DNA from: Coprococcus comes ATCC 27758
GTDB taxonomy: Bacteria > Bacillota > Clostridia > Lachnospirales > Lachnospiraceae
Direction of reading: 5' to 3'
Length of the DNA: 64,000 nucleotides
Assembly: GCF_025149785.1 (NCBI RefSeq)
Contig: NZ_CP102277.1
Span: 1,054,001 to 1,118,000 of the forward strand
Of this stretch, positions 1 to 8,413 are shown in pieces (position 1 is the first letter of the stretch; each line of letters opens with the position of its first letter). The translations under genes were made by a program, and so were the position numbers. The notes below the pieces were generated by a model. It had not been told where the DNA came from and made no database searches. It was given only the letters and a program-made list of their open reading frames with translations.

Positions 1-150
1 TCAAAAGAGGATCATATTATTACTTACTGTACCGGAGGAATCCGTTCAGCTTATATGCAGCTTGTAATGGAAATGTGTGGCTTTGAAAATTCAGAGAACT
101 ATGACGAATCTTTTTACAGATGGTGTGTGGAAGGAGATCTGGAGAAATAA
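1..150 (+). CDS. Rhodanese-like protein, C-terminal end (5' end outside window)
   Basis: The first 150 bases read in frame 1 as 49 residues followed by TAA. They contain YCTGGIRSA, the active-site loop of a rhodanese (sulfurtransferase) domain, in which the Cys carries the persulfide. This loop is followed by the usual closing helix and a short tail (WCVEGDLEK). Only the last part of the domain is visible, so total length and other domains are unknown. The gene converges on the five-rhodanese surface protein and shares a hairpin terminator with it. YCTGGIRS resembles the loop of the tRNA-hydroxylation rhodaneses (TrhO/YceA type), but this is not proven from a fragment. Confidence 0.8.
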   Translation, partial: SKEDHIITYCTGGIRSAYMQLVMEMCGFENSENYDESFYRWCVEGDLEK

Positions 151-203
151 AAGAGAAGCAGATCAACGAGATCTGAACATCGTATGAATATGAATGGATT
201 TGA

Positions 204-243
204 AAAAGCGGGACGTTGGCAATTTAGTCAGCGTCCCGCTTTT
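204..243. terminator. Bidirectional intrinsic terminator
   Basis: A 12-bp perfect stem (AAAAGCGGGACG with CGTCCCGCTTTT) around a 16-nt loop. A-rich and T-rich flanks allow it to end transcripts from both the rhodanese gene on the left and the convergent surface-protein gene on the right. Confidence 0.85.
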
Positions 244-265
244 GTAACCTTTTTGGGAATAATTA

Positions 266-2578
266 TTATTTTACAATTTTTTTCTTACCGAATGCAATGA
301 TTGCGCCAAGAGCAGCGAGCATTGCAACCGCGAGAGCAGCGATAGGAGCGGTATCTCCTGTCTTTGTTGTAGCAGCAGTAGTGGTTTTACCGTTATTCTG
401 GTTTTTATTGTTATCTTTGCCATTGTTGTCTTTCTTTGTATCAGGATCAGCGACAGGATCTGTTACAAAATGCTTCTGGATCACTTCACTTTTTGCACCG
501 TTTTCGATGGTGAATACGTGGGTGATTCCGGCTTCTTTGAGAAGCTGAGTTGCTTTTGCAGCACCTCTTGCACCACTGTTGCAAAGAACGTAAATTGTTT
601 TTCCTTTAAAATCTGCTTTGTGAGCAGTTACATATTCTGTAAATGCTTTTGCGAGATCATCCGGAAGTTTGTTATCTTTGTCAAAAAGTGGAAGGGAAAG
701 AGATCCCTTTAAGTGTCCTTTTGTGTAAGAAGCTGTAGAACGTACATCAAGAATCAGGTAGTTCTTTGTATCTGCCATTTTATTGATTACATGAGTGTCA
801 GAAACATAGATTGCAGCAGCTTTTACATCAGCATCTTTTGCACCACCAGTGATAGTATGCACTTTTGCAAGATCATATCCGGCAGATTTTAATAAAGCAG
901 TAGCTGCTCTTGCACCACTTGCACCACTGTTGCAGAGAAGATAGAGTTCTTTTTTCTCAAGAGTGGCTTTGTTGTCTGTTACATATTTTGTGAAATCTTT
1001 GGAAAGCTGGTCATCTGTAGTTTTGGCAACTCCGTTTGCATTGAATACAGGTGTTGACATAGAGCCTTTTAAGTGTCCACTTCCATAGTTACCTGTCGCA
1101 CGGACGTCAAGGATTACTACGTCGTCTTTTCCGACAGCAGCAACAGCTGTTTTTCCGTCTACGGCATTTCCGTCTGTTCCAGACATTGCGTACAGAAGTT
1201 CCAGACCTTTTGCACCGTTTTCAATGGTGTATACTTTACCATCTTCTTTGATGCTTGTGTTATAGCCAAGTTTGCTAAGAAGCAGAGTTGCTTTCTGCGC
1301 CCCTCTTGCACCACTGTTGCAGATAATGTAGATTGGTTTGTCTTCTGTTATTTTTGAAGGAATTTCTTTTATGAAAGCTTTTTCCAGCGCTTCCGCTTCA
1401 GCAGTGTCAAGTTTGTTGTTATCATCAAACAGAGACTGAGAAATAGATCCCTTCAAAGTACCTGTCTTTGTCTGTGCTTTTGAAGAACGTACATCAATAA
1501 TGTATGCACTTCCGTCTTTTGCAGCGGCAATAGCATCAGTTCCGCTTACGAATTTGTAGCCGTCTACAGTTACAAAAGCACTTTGTACTGTTTTATCGTC
1601 TGCACCACCGGTAATGGTGTAGATTGTATTCGGGTCAACACCTTTGTCTGCAAGTAATGCAGTGGCGGCTTTTGCACCTCTTTGGTCGCTGTTACAGAGG
1701 ACGTATACTTTTTTGCCTGAGAAGGTAGAAGGGTTATCCTGCACATATTTAGCAAAGGTTATTGCATATGGATCTTGGTTGGTTTCTGCTACAACCTGTT
1801 TTCCTTCTTCATTCAGATAGAAAACAGGAAGAGAAAGAGATTTTTTCAAATGACCGATTGCAAAGTCCTCTTTTGTACGTACATCTACGATAACCACGTC
1901 ATTTGAATCAACAGCAGCTACAGCTTCAGCACCGGTTACAGAATTGTTTGTTCCAAGGAATGCGTAACGAACTTCAAGACCTGTTGCTCCGCCTGTAATG
2001 GTATGAATACGACTGGTATCATATCCAGCACGTTGTAATAAAACAGCAGCAGCACGAGCCCCTCTTGCACCACTGTTGCAAAGAAGGTAAAGCTCTTTGT
2101 TCTGGAAATTTGTGTTATTAGTTACAGTTTCTGTGAAAGCTTTTGCAGTAGCATCTTCAGAAGTTTTGATGATACTGCCATCCTCATTAAATACAGGTGT
2201 TGAGAAAGAACCCTCTAAGTGAGAAAGCTCATAGTTTGCAGAAGAACGAACGTCTAAAACAGCAACAGTATTTTTATCGGCTGAAATAGCATCTGGGCCG
2301 CTTACATTTGCACCAAAAGTATATGCTTTATATGCAGTTTCGAAATCTGTGATAGCATCAGATTCATTAGCTGGAACTGCTTCGTCTTCAGAAACTGCTT
2401 CGTCTTCAGAAACTTCTTCCTGAGTAGTTTCTTCTGGATTCCCCTGATCTTCAGAAACAGTAGTCTGCACATCACTTTCTGTAACGGCATCAGCAACCGG
2501 ATCAGCGGCAAAAGCTGTCAGAGAGCCGTTCGCAAGTAATGCGAAAGACAGAAATACTGGTAATAATTTTCTTTTCAT
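266..2578 (-). CDS. Secreted, probably sortase-anchored protein with five tandem rhodanese domains
   Basis: 770 residues. The N-terminus is a signal peptide (MKRKLLPVFLSFALLANGSL, cleavage near AFAAD), followed by an acidic Glu/Ser linker to about residue 75. Five rhodanese modules of about 130 residues follow, each with a DVR motif and a loop of the CNSGARGA type. The loop cysteines lie near residues 166, 294, 420, 549 and 667, and all five are kept (second loop CNSDQRGA, fourth CNSGASGA). The C-terminus has an Asn/Lys-rich spacer, a KTGDTAP motif like the non-canonical sortase signals of Clostridia, a hydrophobic segment and a KKK tail. It is therefore probably displayed on the cell wall, handling sulfane sulfur or acting as a redox or binding scaffold; the substrate is unknown. 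AGGAGG lies just before the ATG. A TACAAT (minus strand, 2615-2620) is a possible -10 element without a clear -35. Confidence 0.85.
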   Translation of the reverse strand: MKRKLLPVFLSFALLANGSLTAFAADPVADAVTESDVQTTVSEDQGNPEETTQEEVSEDEAVSEDEAVPANESDAITDFETAYKAYTFGANVSGPDAISADKNTVAVLDVRSSANYELSHLEGSFSTPVFNEDGSIIKTSEDATAKAFTETVTNNTNFQNKELYLLCNSGARGARAAAVLLQRAGYDTSRIHTITGGATGLEVRYAFLGTNNSVTGAEAVAAVDSNDVVIVDVRTKEDFAIGHLKKSLSLPVFYLNEEGKQVVAETNQDPYAITFAKYVQDNPSTFSGKKVYVLCNSDQRGAKAATALLADKGVDPNTIYTITGGADDKTVQSAFVTVDGYKFVSGTDAIAAAKDGSAYIIDVRSSKAQTKTGTLKGSISQSLFDDNNKLDTAEAEALEKAFIKEIPSKITEDKPIYIICNSGARGAQKATLLLSKLGYNTSIKEDGKVYTIENGAKGLELLYAMSGTDGNAVDGKTAVAAVGKDDVVILDVRATGNYGSGHLKGSMSTPVFNANGVAKTTDDQLSKDFTKYVTDNKATLEKKELYLLCNSGASGARAATALLKSAGYDLAKVHTITGGAKDADVKAAAIYVSDTHVINKMADTKNYLILDVRSTASYTKGHLKGSLSLPLFDKDNKLPDDLAKAFTEYVTAHKADFKGKTIYVLCNSGARGAAKATQLLKEAGITHVFTIENGAKSEVIQKHFVTDPVADPDTKKDNNGKDNNKNQNNGKTTTAATTKTGDTAPIAALAVAMLAALGAIIAFGKKKIVK

Positions 2579-2707
2579 TTTTCCTCCTTACTCTCAAAAT
2601 TAGGTTACGATTACATTGTAACAGTTTTCACAAAAATTTCATAATTGTTTTAATCTATATATAAAAATGAAATAGATAAAATCTATAGGTATAATTGAGA
2701 GATTTCA

Positions 2708-2736
2708 TTAAACTAACTGCTGTTTCGTGGTAGAAT
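2708..2736 (+). promoter_or_regulatory. Possible promoter of the rhamnose operon
   Basis: TAGAAT (2731-2736) lies 17 bases after TTAAAC (2708-2713), a poor -35 match. This is the only plausible sigma-A-like site in the 190-base divergent gap, which otherwise is AT-rich without a clear structure. Confidence 0.35.
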
Positions 2737-2769
2737 AAAAAGATAAAAATGAAAAACGGGGATATGAAA

Positions 2770-3666
2770 ATGAAAGGAATTATTTTGGCAGGCGGATCAG
2801 GAACCCGGCTCTATCCACTTACGATGGTGACATCCAAGCAGCTTTTACCTGTGTATGACAAGCCGATGATCTACTATCCGTTGTCAGTTCTTATGAGTGC
2901 AGGAATTCGGGAGATCCTGATTATCAGTACACCACAGGATACACCGAGATTTGAAGAACTTTTCGGGGACGGGCATCAGTTCGGCATCGAATTAACCTAT
3001 GCGGTGCAGGAAAGACCGGAAGGTCTTGCGCAGGCGTTCATAATAGGAAAAGAATTTATTGGCAATGATGCGGCGGCAATGATCCTGGGGGATAATCTGT
3101 TTGCCGGGCATGGGCTTAAGAAACGTCTTTTAGAAGCGGTAAAAGCAGCGGAGAGAGGAGACGGTGCAACCATATTTGGATATTATGTGGATGATCCGAA
3201 ACGGTTTGGTATCGTGGAATTTGATGAAAAGGGCAAGGCGGTTTCCATTGAGGAAAAACCCGAACATCCGAAAAGTAATTACTGTGTGACAGGTCTGTAT
3301 TTTTATGATAACCGGGTGAGCGATTATGCAGGACAGTTAAAACCAAGCAGACGCGGGGAGCTGGAGATCACGGATCTTAACCGGATCTATCTGGAACAGG
3401 GAAGACTTCGGGTAGAGCTTCTGGGTCAGGGCTTTACCTGGCTGGATGCGGGCACCCATGAGAGTCTGACAGATGCGACCAATTTTGTGAAGACGGTAGA
3501 GACTCATCAGCACCGGAAAATTGGATGTCTGGAAGAAATTGCCTATATGAATGGCTGGATTTCCAGAAACGCACTGCTGGAAGTCTGTGAAAAATACAGA
3601 CAGAATCAGTATGGACAATATTTGCATGACGTAGCAGAAGGAAAGTTCAGAGAGAATCTGTTTTAG
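2770..3666 (+). CDS. rfbA: Glucose-1-phosphate thymidylyltransferase
   Basis: Makes dTDP-glucose from dTTP and glucose-1-phosphate, the first step of dTDP-L-rhamnose synthesis in the cytoplasm. The protein opens with [16 protein letters not shown], the nucleotide-binding signature of RmlA, and continues with conserved blocks such as [36 protein letters not shown] and [12 protein letters not shown]. Its 298 residues match the family. In-frame ATGs exist at 2749, 2764 and 2770; the GGGG at 2758-2761 is best placed (8 bases) for 2770. First gene of a rfbA-B-D-C operon, with 16 bases to rfbB. Rhamnose is presumably used in a cell-wall polysaccharide; the glycosyltransferases are not in this window. 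Confidence 0.95.
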   Translation: MKGIILAGGSGTRLYPLTMVTSKQLLPVYDKPMIYYPLSVLMSAGIREILIISTPQDTPRFEELFGDGHQFGIELTYAVQERPEGLAQAFIIGKEFIGNDAAAMILGDNLFAGHGLKKRLLEAVKAAERGDGATIFGYYVDDPKRFGIVEFDEKGKAVSIEEKPEHPKSNYCVTGLYFYDNRVSDYAGQLKPSRRGELEITDLNRIYLEQGRLRVELLGQGFTWLDAGTHESLTDATNFVKTVETHQHRKIGCLEEIAYMNGWISRNALLEVCEKYRQNQYGQYLHDVAEGKFRENLF

Positions 3667-3682
3667 ACAGGGGAGAGAGTTT

Positions 3683-4681
3683 ATGAAAATCATTGTTACC
3701 GGCGGCGCCGGATTTATTGGCAGCAACTTTATTTATTATATGATGGAAAAGCATTCGGAGGATCAAATCATCTGTCTGGATGCACTGACTTATGCAGGGC
3801 ATATGTCAACCCTGGAAGTAGCAATGAAAAATCCAGCGTTCCGTTTTGTGAAAGCATCTGTGACGGATCGGGTGACTGTATACCGGCTGTTTGAGGAAGA
3901 ACACCCGGATATAGTAGTTAACTTTGCAGCGGAAAGTCATGTGGACCGGTCGATTGAAAATCCGGAAGTCTTTCTGGATACCAATATAAAGGGAACGGCA
4001 GTGTTGATGGATGCGTGCCGGAAATATGGAATCTGGCGTTATCATCAGGTTTCTACGGATGAGGTGTATGGGGATCTTCCGCTTGAACGGCCGGATCTGT
4101 TTTTTACAGAAGAGACACCAATCCATACGAGCAGTCCGTACAGTGCATCCAAGGCAGCGGCAGATCTTCTGGTACAGTCCTATCACAGAACGTATGGACT
4201 TCCGGTTACAATCAGCCGTTGTTCCAACAACTATGGACCATATCATCTGCCGGAAAAGCTGATTCCGCTGATGATCGTCGAAGCGCTTCATGACCGGCCG
4301 CTTCCGGTCTATGGTGATGGGAAAAATGTCCGTGACTGGCTTTATGTAAAGGATCACTGCCGAGCAATCGATCTGATCCTGCGTCACGGAAAAGAAGGGG
4401 AAATTTACAATGTCGGCGGGCATAACGAGATGAAGAATATTGATATTGTGAAGCTGATCTGCAGGGAGCTTGGAAAGCCGGAAGAGCTGATTACTTATGT
4501 GGAGGATCGGAAAGGGCATGACAGAAGATATGCAATCGATCCGTCAAAGATCCATAGAGAGCTTGGCTGGCTTCCGGAAACTTCTTTTGCAGAAGGAATT
4601 AAGAAAACAATCAACTGGTATCTGAATCATCAGGAGTGGTGGAGACCGATCGTAGAAAAGGAAATGAAAATAAAATGCTAA
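3683..4681 (+). CDS. rfbB: dTDP-glucose 4,6-dehydratase
   Basis: Second step of dTDP-rhamnose synthesis: NAD-dependent conversion of dTDP-glucose to the 4-keto-6-deoxy sugar. An extended SDR fold is evident from VTGGAGFIGSNF at the N-terminus (Rossmann GxxGxxG), HVDRSI, VSTDEVYGDL with the T-D-E catalytic set, and the YSASK Tyr-Lys pair. SRCSNNYGPYHLPEKLIP and GDGKNVRDWLYV are typical RmlB blocks. 332 residues. GGGGAGAG precedes the ATG. The stop overlaps the start of rfbD (ATGCTAA), indicating translational coupling. Confidence 0.96.
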   Translation: MKIIVTGGAGFIGSNFIYYMMEKHSEDQIICLDALTYAGHMSTLEVAMKNPAFRFVKASVTDRVTVYRLFEEEHPDIVVNFAAESHVDRSIENPEVFLDTNIKGTAVLMDACRKYGIWRYHQVSTDEVYGDLPLERPDLFFTEETPIHTSSPYSASKAAADLLVQSYHRTYGLPVTISRCSNNYGPYHLPEKLIPLMIVEALHDRPLPVYGDGKNVRDWLYVKDHCRAIDLILRHGKEGEIYNVGGHNEMKNIDIVKLICRELGKPEELITYVEDRKGHDRRYAIDPSKIHRELGWLPETSFAEGIKKTINWYLNHQEWWRPIVEKEMKIKC

Positions 4682-5598
4682 AGTTTTTGGTGACGGGTGC
4701 TGCCGGGCAGCTTGGAAAGGATGTTGTACGTGAACTGGAAAACCGGGGATATGAAGTGACGGGAAGCGGCAGCAAAAAGAGAAAAACAGCAGGTCGTTAT
4801 GTGAAGATGGATATCACAGACAGAAACGAAGTCGAGGCAGTAATGAAAAAGCTCAGACCGGATATTGTGATTCACTGTGCGGCGTGGACGGCGGTGGATG
4901 CGGCAGAAGAGCCGGAAAACTATGAAAAAGTATGGGAAGTTAATGGAAAGGGCACATCAAATCTTGCATCCGCCTGCCAGAAAATTCATGCTAAAATGGT
5001 TTATATCAGTACAGACTATGTGTTTGGTGGACAGGGGAGCAGACCGTGGGAACCGGATTGTGAGGAGTTTTCGCCGCTGAACCGATACGGTGAAACGAAA
5101 TTACAGGGTGAACAGACAGTGAAAGCAGAACTGAAAGAGTATTTTATTGTGCGAATCGCTTGGGTATTCGGGAAAAACGGGAATAATTTCGTGAAGACCA
5201 TGCTGGAGCAGGGGAAAAGACGGAAAGAACTTCGAGTGGTATGTGATCAGATTGGAACGCCGACTTACACAGCAGATCTTGCAAAATTTCTTGCAAATCT
5301 GTCGATGACAAAGCGATATGGAATCTATCATGTGACTAATGAAGGAGAATATGTCAGCTGGTATGATTTTGCAAAAGAAATCTTCGCACAGGCTGTGAAG
5401 CTTGGTGAAAAAGAATATGCAGATGTAAAAGTGATTCCGGTTACGACAGCAGAATACGGAATTTCAAAAGCAGCAAGACCGTTTAACAGCAGACTTGACA
5501 GAAAAAGGATCTGTGAAGAAGGATTTCAGCCACTGCCGGTCTGGAAGAATGCGCTGGAGAGATATTTGCAGGAAGTTCTTGCAGAGAGAAAAGGATAA
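4675..5598 (+). CDS. rfbD: dTDP-4-dehydrorhamnose reductase
   Basis: Last step of dTDP-L-rhamnose synthesis, reducing dTDP-4-keto-L-rhamnose. The 307 residues start MLKFLVTGAAGQLGKDV (NAD(P)-binding), with CAAWTAVDAAE, YISTDYVF and YGETKLQGE (catalytic Tyr-Lys) typical of RmlD. The longer in-frame start at 4636 is rejected: the ATG at 4675 overlaps the rfbB stop, lies about 10 bases after AAGGAAA, and begins directly at the Rossmann strand. In many operons rfbD is last; here rfbC follows. Confidence 0.94.
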   Translation: MLKFLVTGAAGQLGKDVVRELENRGYEVTGSGSKKRKTAGRYVKMDITDRNEVEAVMKKLRPDIVIHCAAWTAVDAAEEPENYEKVWEVNGKGTSNLASACQKIHAKMVYISTDYVFGGQGSRPWEPDCEEFSPLNRYGETKLQGEQTVKAELKEYFIVRIAWVFGKNGNNFVKTMLEQGKRRKELRVVCDQIGTPTYTADLAKFLANLSMTKRYGIYHVTNEGEYVSWYDFAKEIFAQAVKLGEKEYADVKVIPVTTAEYGISKAARPFNSRLDRKRICEEGFQPLPVWKNALERYLQEVLAERKG

Positions 5599-5605
5599 AA
5601 GGAAA

Positions 5606-6151
5606 ATGGGACAGATAAAGGTAGAAAAAAATGCAGGTGGAATCGAAGGACTCTGCGTGATCGAACCGTCGGTGCATGGTGATCAGCGTGGATATTTTAT
5701 GGAAACTTATAATCAGAAGGATATGGAGGAAGCCGGACTTACGATGAAGTTTGTACAGGATAATCAGTCCGGTTCTGGAAAAGCAGTGCTGAGAGGACTT
5801 CATTTTCAGAAGAAATATCCGCAGGGAAAGCTAGTCCGGGTGATTCGGGGAACCGTATTTGATGTGGCGGTGGATATCCGGAAAGGAAGTGCCACCTATG
5901 GAAAATGGTATGGAATTGAACTGTCGGAAGAGAATAAAAAGCAGTTTTACATTCCGGAAGGATTTGCGCATGGATTTCTGGTGCTGAGCGACCAGGCAGA
6001 ATTCTGCTACAAATGTACGGATTTTTATCATCCGGATGATGAGGGCGGGATTGCCTGGAACGATCCGACGATCAACGTTGCATGGCCAGAGCTTGATGTG
6101 CCATACAGAATGAGTGAAAAAGATAAAAAGTGGGGAAGGCTGGGAGAATAA
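5606..6151 (+). CDS. rfbC: dTDP-4-dehydrorhamnose 3,5-epimerase
   Basis: Epimerises the 4-keto-6-deoxy sugar before the RfbD reduction. The cupin-type RmlC family is shown by DQRGYFMETY, FVQDNQSGSGKAVLRGLHFQ, VFDVAVDIRKGS, YIPEGFAHGFLVLSD and AWNDP. 181 residues from ATG 5606, the usual family size; a longer open frame from 5495 runs through the end of rfbD and lacks homology-like sequence. AAAAGGAAA precedes the ATG. The next gene starts 1 base after its stop. Confidence 0.95.
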   Translation: MGQIKVEKNAGGIEGLCVIEPSVHGDQRGYFMETYNQKDMEEAGLTMKFVQDNQSGSGKAVLRGLHFQKKYPQGKLVRVIRGTVFDVAVDIRKGSATYGKWYGIELSEENKKQFYIPEGFAHGFLVLSDQAEFCYKCTDFYHPDDEGGIAWNDPTINVAWPELDVPYRMSEKDKKWGRLGE

Positions 6152-6152
6152 G

Positions 6153-7175
6153 ATGGAAAGAATTCAGGGATTAAAAGAATATGTACAGACAGAACATTAT
6201 CTGGAAGGAATCGGAATCGGGAAAGAAGAGCAGAAGGAAATTCAGATTACCTATCAGCCACTGGCACAGGGCGAATATAATATCAACTACTGGTTCGTAC
6301 ACCCACTGACCGGAAAGAAACTGGTGCTTCGTGTCAATACAGGAAGCCAGATGCATCTGGAAAATCAGATTGAATACGAATATCATGCATTGGAGCTTCT
6401 GGCAGATTCAGGACGGACGCCAGTGCCGGTTTTTGTAGATGGAAGTAAGAAGGAACTGCCGTATGGTGTGATGGTTATGGAGTTTCTGGAAGGGAGTGCA
6501 CTGGATTATCGGAAGAATCTGATGGAAGCGGCAGAATGTCTTGCGGATATCCACAGTGTTCCGGTAAAAGAAACGGATGGACTGATATCGCCATCGAATC
6601 CACTGCAGGCGATTCTGGATGAATGTAATCAGATGGTGCAGACATACTACGAGTCTGATCTGGGAGAAGAAAAGAAAAAAGTACAGATCCGGCGTCTTCT
6701 GGAGCTGGGACAGGAGAAGATCAATGAGATCCGGGATTATAGTGGATACAGATGCTGTATTAACACAGAGCTGAATTCAGGAAATTTCCTGATGAATGGC
6801 GCAGGAAAAGACAATTATCTGGTTGACTGGGAAAAGCCGCTTTATGGTGATCCGGTTCAGGATCTGGGGCATTTCCTTGCACCGACGACAACTTTCTGGA
6901 AAACAGATTTGATTCTGACAGAAGAAGAGATGGCTGATTTTACAAGAAAATATATCCAGGCGGTAAATGGCAGATTTGATGTGAGTGGAATCGAAGAACG
7001 TCTGAACATTTTTATTCCGATCACGTGTCTCAGGGGAATTACATGGTGTGCAATGGCGTGGGTAGAATATCAGGAGCCGGGAAGACTGATCCGCAACGAA
7101 GAAACATTTAAAAAGATGGAAGACTATTTAAACCGGGATTTTCTGGATATGATCGAAGAAAGATATTATAAATAA
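6153..7175 (+). CDS. Aminoglycoside-phosphotransferase-fold protein with a divergent catalytic loop
   Basis: 340 residues, start chosen at 6153 because TGGGAGA lies 5 bases upstream. The fold of small-molecule kinases (APH/choline kinase) is suggested by GEYNINYWFVHPLTGKKLVLRVN (nucleotide-loop region, first 20 as seen), VMEFLEGSALD (hinge) and the C-terminal lobe. Where APH enzymes have HGDxxxxN, this protein has NTELNSGNFL, followed by YLVDWEKPLYGDPVQDLGHFL with the metal-binding D kept. His and the catalytic Asp are thus replaced by Asn and Glu. It is coupled to the end of the rhamnose operon, which suggests a job in sugar or cell-wall metabolism or a non-kinase role, but the substrate is unknown. 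Confidence 0.7.
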   Translation: MERIQGLKEYVQTEHYLEGIGIGKEEQKEIQITYQPLAQGEYNINYWFVHPLTGKKLVLRVNTGSQMHLENQIEYEYHALELLADSGRTPVPVFVDGSKKELPYGVMVMEFLEGSALDYRKNLMEAAECLADIHSVPVKETDGLISPSNPLQAILDECNQMVQTYYESDLGEEKKKVQIRRLLELGQEKINEIRDYSGYRCCINTELNSGNFLMNGAGKDNYLVDWEKPLYGDPVQDLGHFLAPTTTFWKTDLILTEEEMADFTRKYIQAVNGRFDVSGIEERLNIFIPITCLRGITWCAMAWVEYQEPGRLIRNEETFKKMEDYLNRDFLDMIEERYYK

Positions 7176-7193
7176 AGATTTCAGGGATACGGA

Positions 7194-7225
7194 GTAATAA
7201 AATTCTGCGTTTTTCCACATACTAC
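7194..7225 (+). promoter_or_regulatory. Probable forespore (sigma-G/F type) promoter of spoVT
   Basis: CATACTA at 7219-7225 is an exact match to the sigma-G -10 sequence known from Bacillus. A GTAATA at 7194-7199 is a partial -35 match, at slightly long spacing. B. subtilis spoVT is known to be sigma-G dependent, which fits. Confidence 0.5.
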
Positions 7226-7259
7226 CCATATCGAATAAAATATGGAAAATATGTGGAAC
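7214..7259. repeat. Nested inverted repeat over the spoVT promoter/leader
   Basis: Outer arms TTCCACATA (7214-7222) and TATGTGGAA (7251-7259) are perfect over 9 bp. Inner arms CCATAT (7227-7232) and ATATGG (7241-7246) are perfect over 6 bp. The outer left arm overlaps the CATACTA -10 and the right arm abuts the ribosome binding site of spoVT. It could be an operator or a leader hairpin. Confidence 0.7.
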
Positions 7260-7279
7260 ACAGGAGGAATAGAATCAAT

Positions 7280-7828
7280 ATGAAAGCTACAGGAATTGTC
7301 CGCCGGATCGATGATCTTGGCAGAATTGTCGTTCCGAAGGAAATCAGGCGCACGCTACGTATCCGTGAGGGTGATGCACTTGAAATTTTCACCGACCGGG
7401 AAGGAGAAATCATTCTCAAAAAATACTCACCGCTTGGGGAAATGGGAAATTTTGCAGACCAATATGCGGAAAGTCTGGCACAGACGCTTGGATATCTGGT
7501 GTGTATCACAGATACAGATCAGGTGATCGCAGCAGCAGGACCGGGGAAGAAAGAATTTCAGGAACAGCTGATCACAAGACAGCTTGCGGAAGTGATCGCA
7601 AGAAGGGAGCAGTTTCTGGCATCCTCTATGGATCGGAAGTTCACGGTCATCGTGTCGGGACAGAATGCAGAACTGAAATGGCAGGTGATAAGTCCGATCA
7701 TCTGCGCCGGAGATGCGATCGGTTCTGTCGTGATCCTGGCAAAGGACGGCAGGAAAAAACCCGGTGAGTTGGAACAGAAGATGATACTCTGCGCAGCAGG
7801 ATTTCTGGGACGACAGATGGAACAGTAA
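7280..7828 (+). CDS. spoVT: Stage V sporulation protein T, AbrB-family regulator
   Basis: 182 residues. The N-terminal 50 residues (MKATGIVRRIDDLGRIVVPK, then EIRRTLRIREGDALEIF) are the swapped-hairpin AbrB DNA-binding domain. The rest (about 60-180) is the GAF-like domain of SpoVT, ending in FLGRQMEQ. SpoVT controls forespore gene expression late in sporulation in Bacillus. The start at 7280 follows AGGAGG with good spacing; an upstream in-frame ATG at 7253 is unlikely. The gene is monocistronic or followed by a small membrane protein 52 bases on. Confidence 0.95.
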   Translation: MKATGIVRRIDDLGRIVVPKEIRRTLRIREGDALEIFTDREGEIILKKYSPLGEMGNFADQYAESLAQTLGYLVCITDTDQVIAAAGPGKKEFQEQLITRQLAEVIARREQFLASSMDRKFTVIVSGQNAELKWQVISPIICAGDAIGSVVILAKDGRKKPGELEQKMILCAAGFLGRQMEQ

Positions 7829-7880
7829 AGGAATATTTCATAAGAATCTCTCATAGTATAAAAGGACAGGAGGGGTTCTT

Positions 7881-8252
7881 ATGGAAAAAAAGCTGTTTGG
7901 AAATATCTGTTTTACAAGACTTGTGAAAGCACTGATGCTTTCTTACTTTCTTACGATGCTGATGCTGCTCGGGCTGTCTTTTGGACTGTATAAGTTTGAC
8001 TTAAGCGAGAAAACAGTCCGGATCGGGATCCTTGCGGTTTACATAATTTCCACATTTGCCGGTGGATTTGCCATGGGAAAAATGGGGAAGACAAGGAAAT
8101 TCCTGAGGGGATTTATGCTTGGAATGCTCTATTTTCTGCTACTGCTTGCAATTTCAGCAGGGATCTACCGGAGCGTGCAGGGTGGAATGCAGATGATGAT
8201 CGCCTGGATCCTCTGTGGAGCAGGCGGAATGCTCGGTGGTATGGTGTCCTGA
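7881..8252 (+). CDS. Small four-helix membrane protein (TIGR04086/YrzE type)
   Basis: 123 residues with four predicted membrane helices: about 15-38, 46-66, 72-94 and 100-121. Gly-rich helices (FAGGFAMGKMG, CGAGGMLGGMVS) match the TIGR04086 family of Firmicute membrane proteins of unknown function. A strong AGGACAGGAGGGG precedes the ATG. No catalytic residues are visible. It lies between spoVT and the sensor genes; no operon link to either is certain. Confidence 0.75.
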   Translation: MEKKLFGNICFTRLVKALMLSYFLTMLMLLGLSFGLYKFDLSEKTVRIGILAVYIISTFAGGFAMGKMGKTRKFLRGFMLGMLYFLLLLAISAGIYRSVQGGMQMMIAWILCGAGGMLGGMVS

Positions 8253-8276
8253 AGGGGCGGAGATGTAATTTTTGCG

Positions 8277-8306
8277 TTGACGGTATCAAGGGATATGGGC
8301 GATACT
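8277..8306 (+). promoter_or_regulatory. Possible upstream promoter with an 18-bp element shared with scfA
   Basis: TTGACG (8277-8282), 18-bp spacer, GATACT (8301-8306). It is embedded in ATTTTTGCGTTGACGGTA (8268-8285), which is identical to 19397-19414 in front of scfA. Confidence 0.5.
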
Positions 8307-8332
8307 TTTATTTTTTAATCCGGGGGAAGCAG

Positions 8333-8361
8333 TTGCGCCAAAAGGAAGCTTATACTATACT
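8333..8361 (+). promoter_or_regulatory. Probable proximal promoter of the sensor gene
   Basis: TTGCGC (8333-8338), 17-bp spacer, TATACT (8356-8361), in a TATACTATACTATAG tract, about 53 bases before the GTG start. Confidence 0.5.
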
Positions 8362-8413
8362 ATAGGTGATAAAAATGCCCGGAGGTGATGAGCCGGGCGA
8401 GAGGGAGGAACTC

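Noticed and set aside
8366-8413. Upstream ATG for the membrane sensor
   Set aside because: It sits almost at the predicted transcription start and has no ribosome binding site, while GTG 8414 follows AGGGAGGAA.
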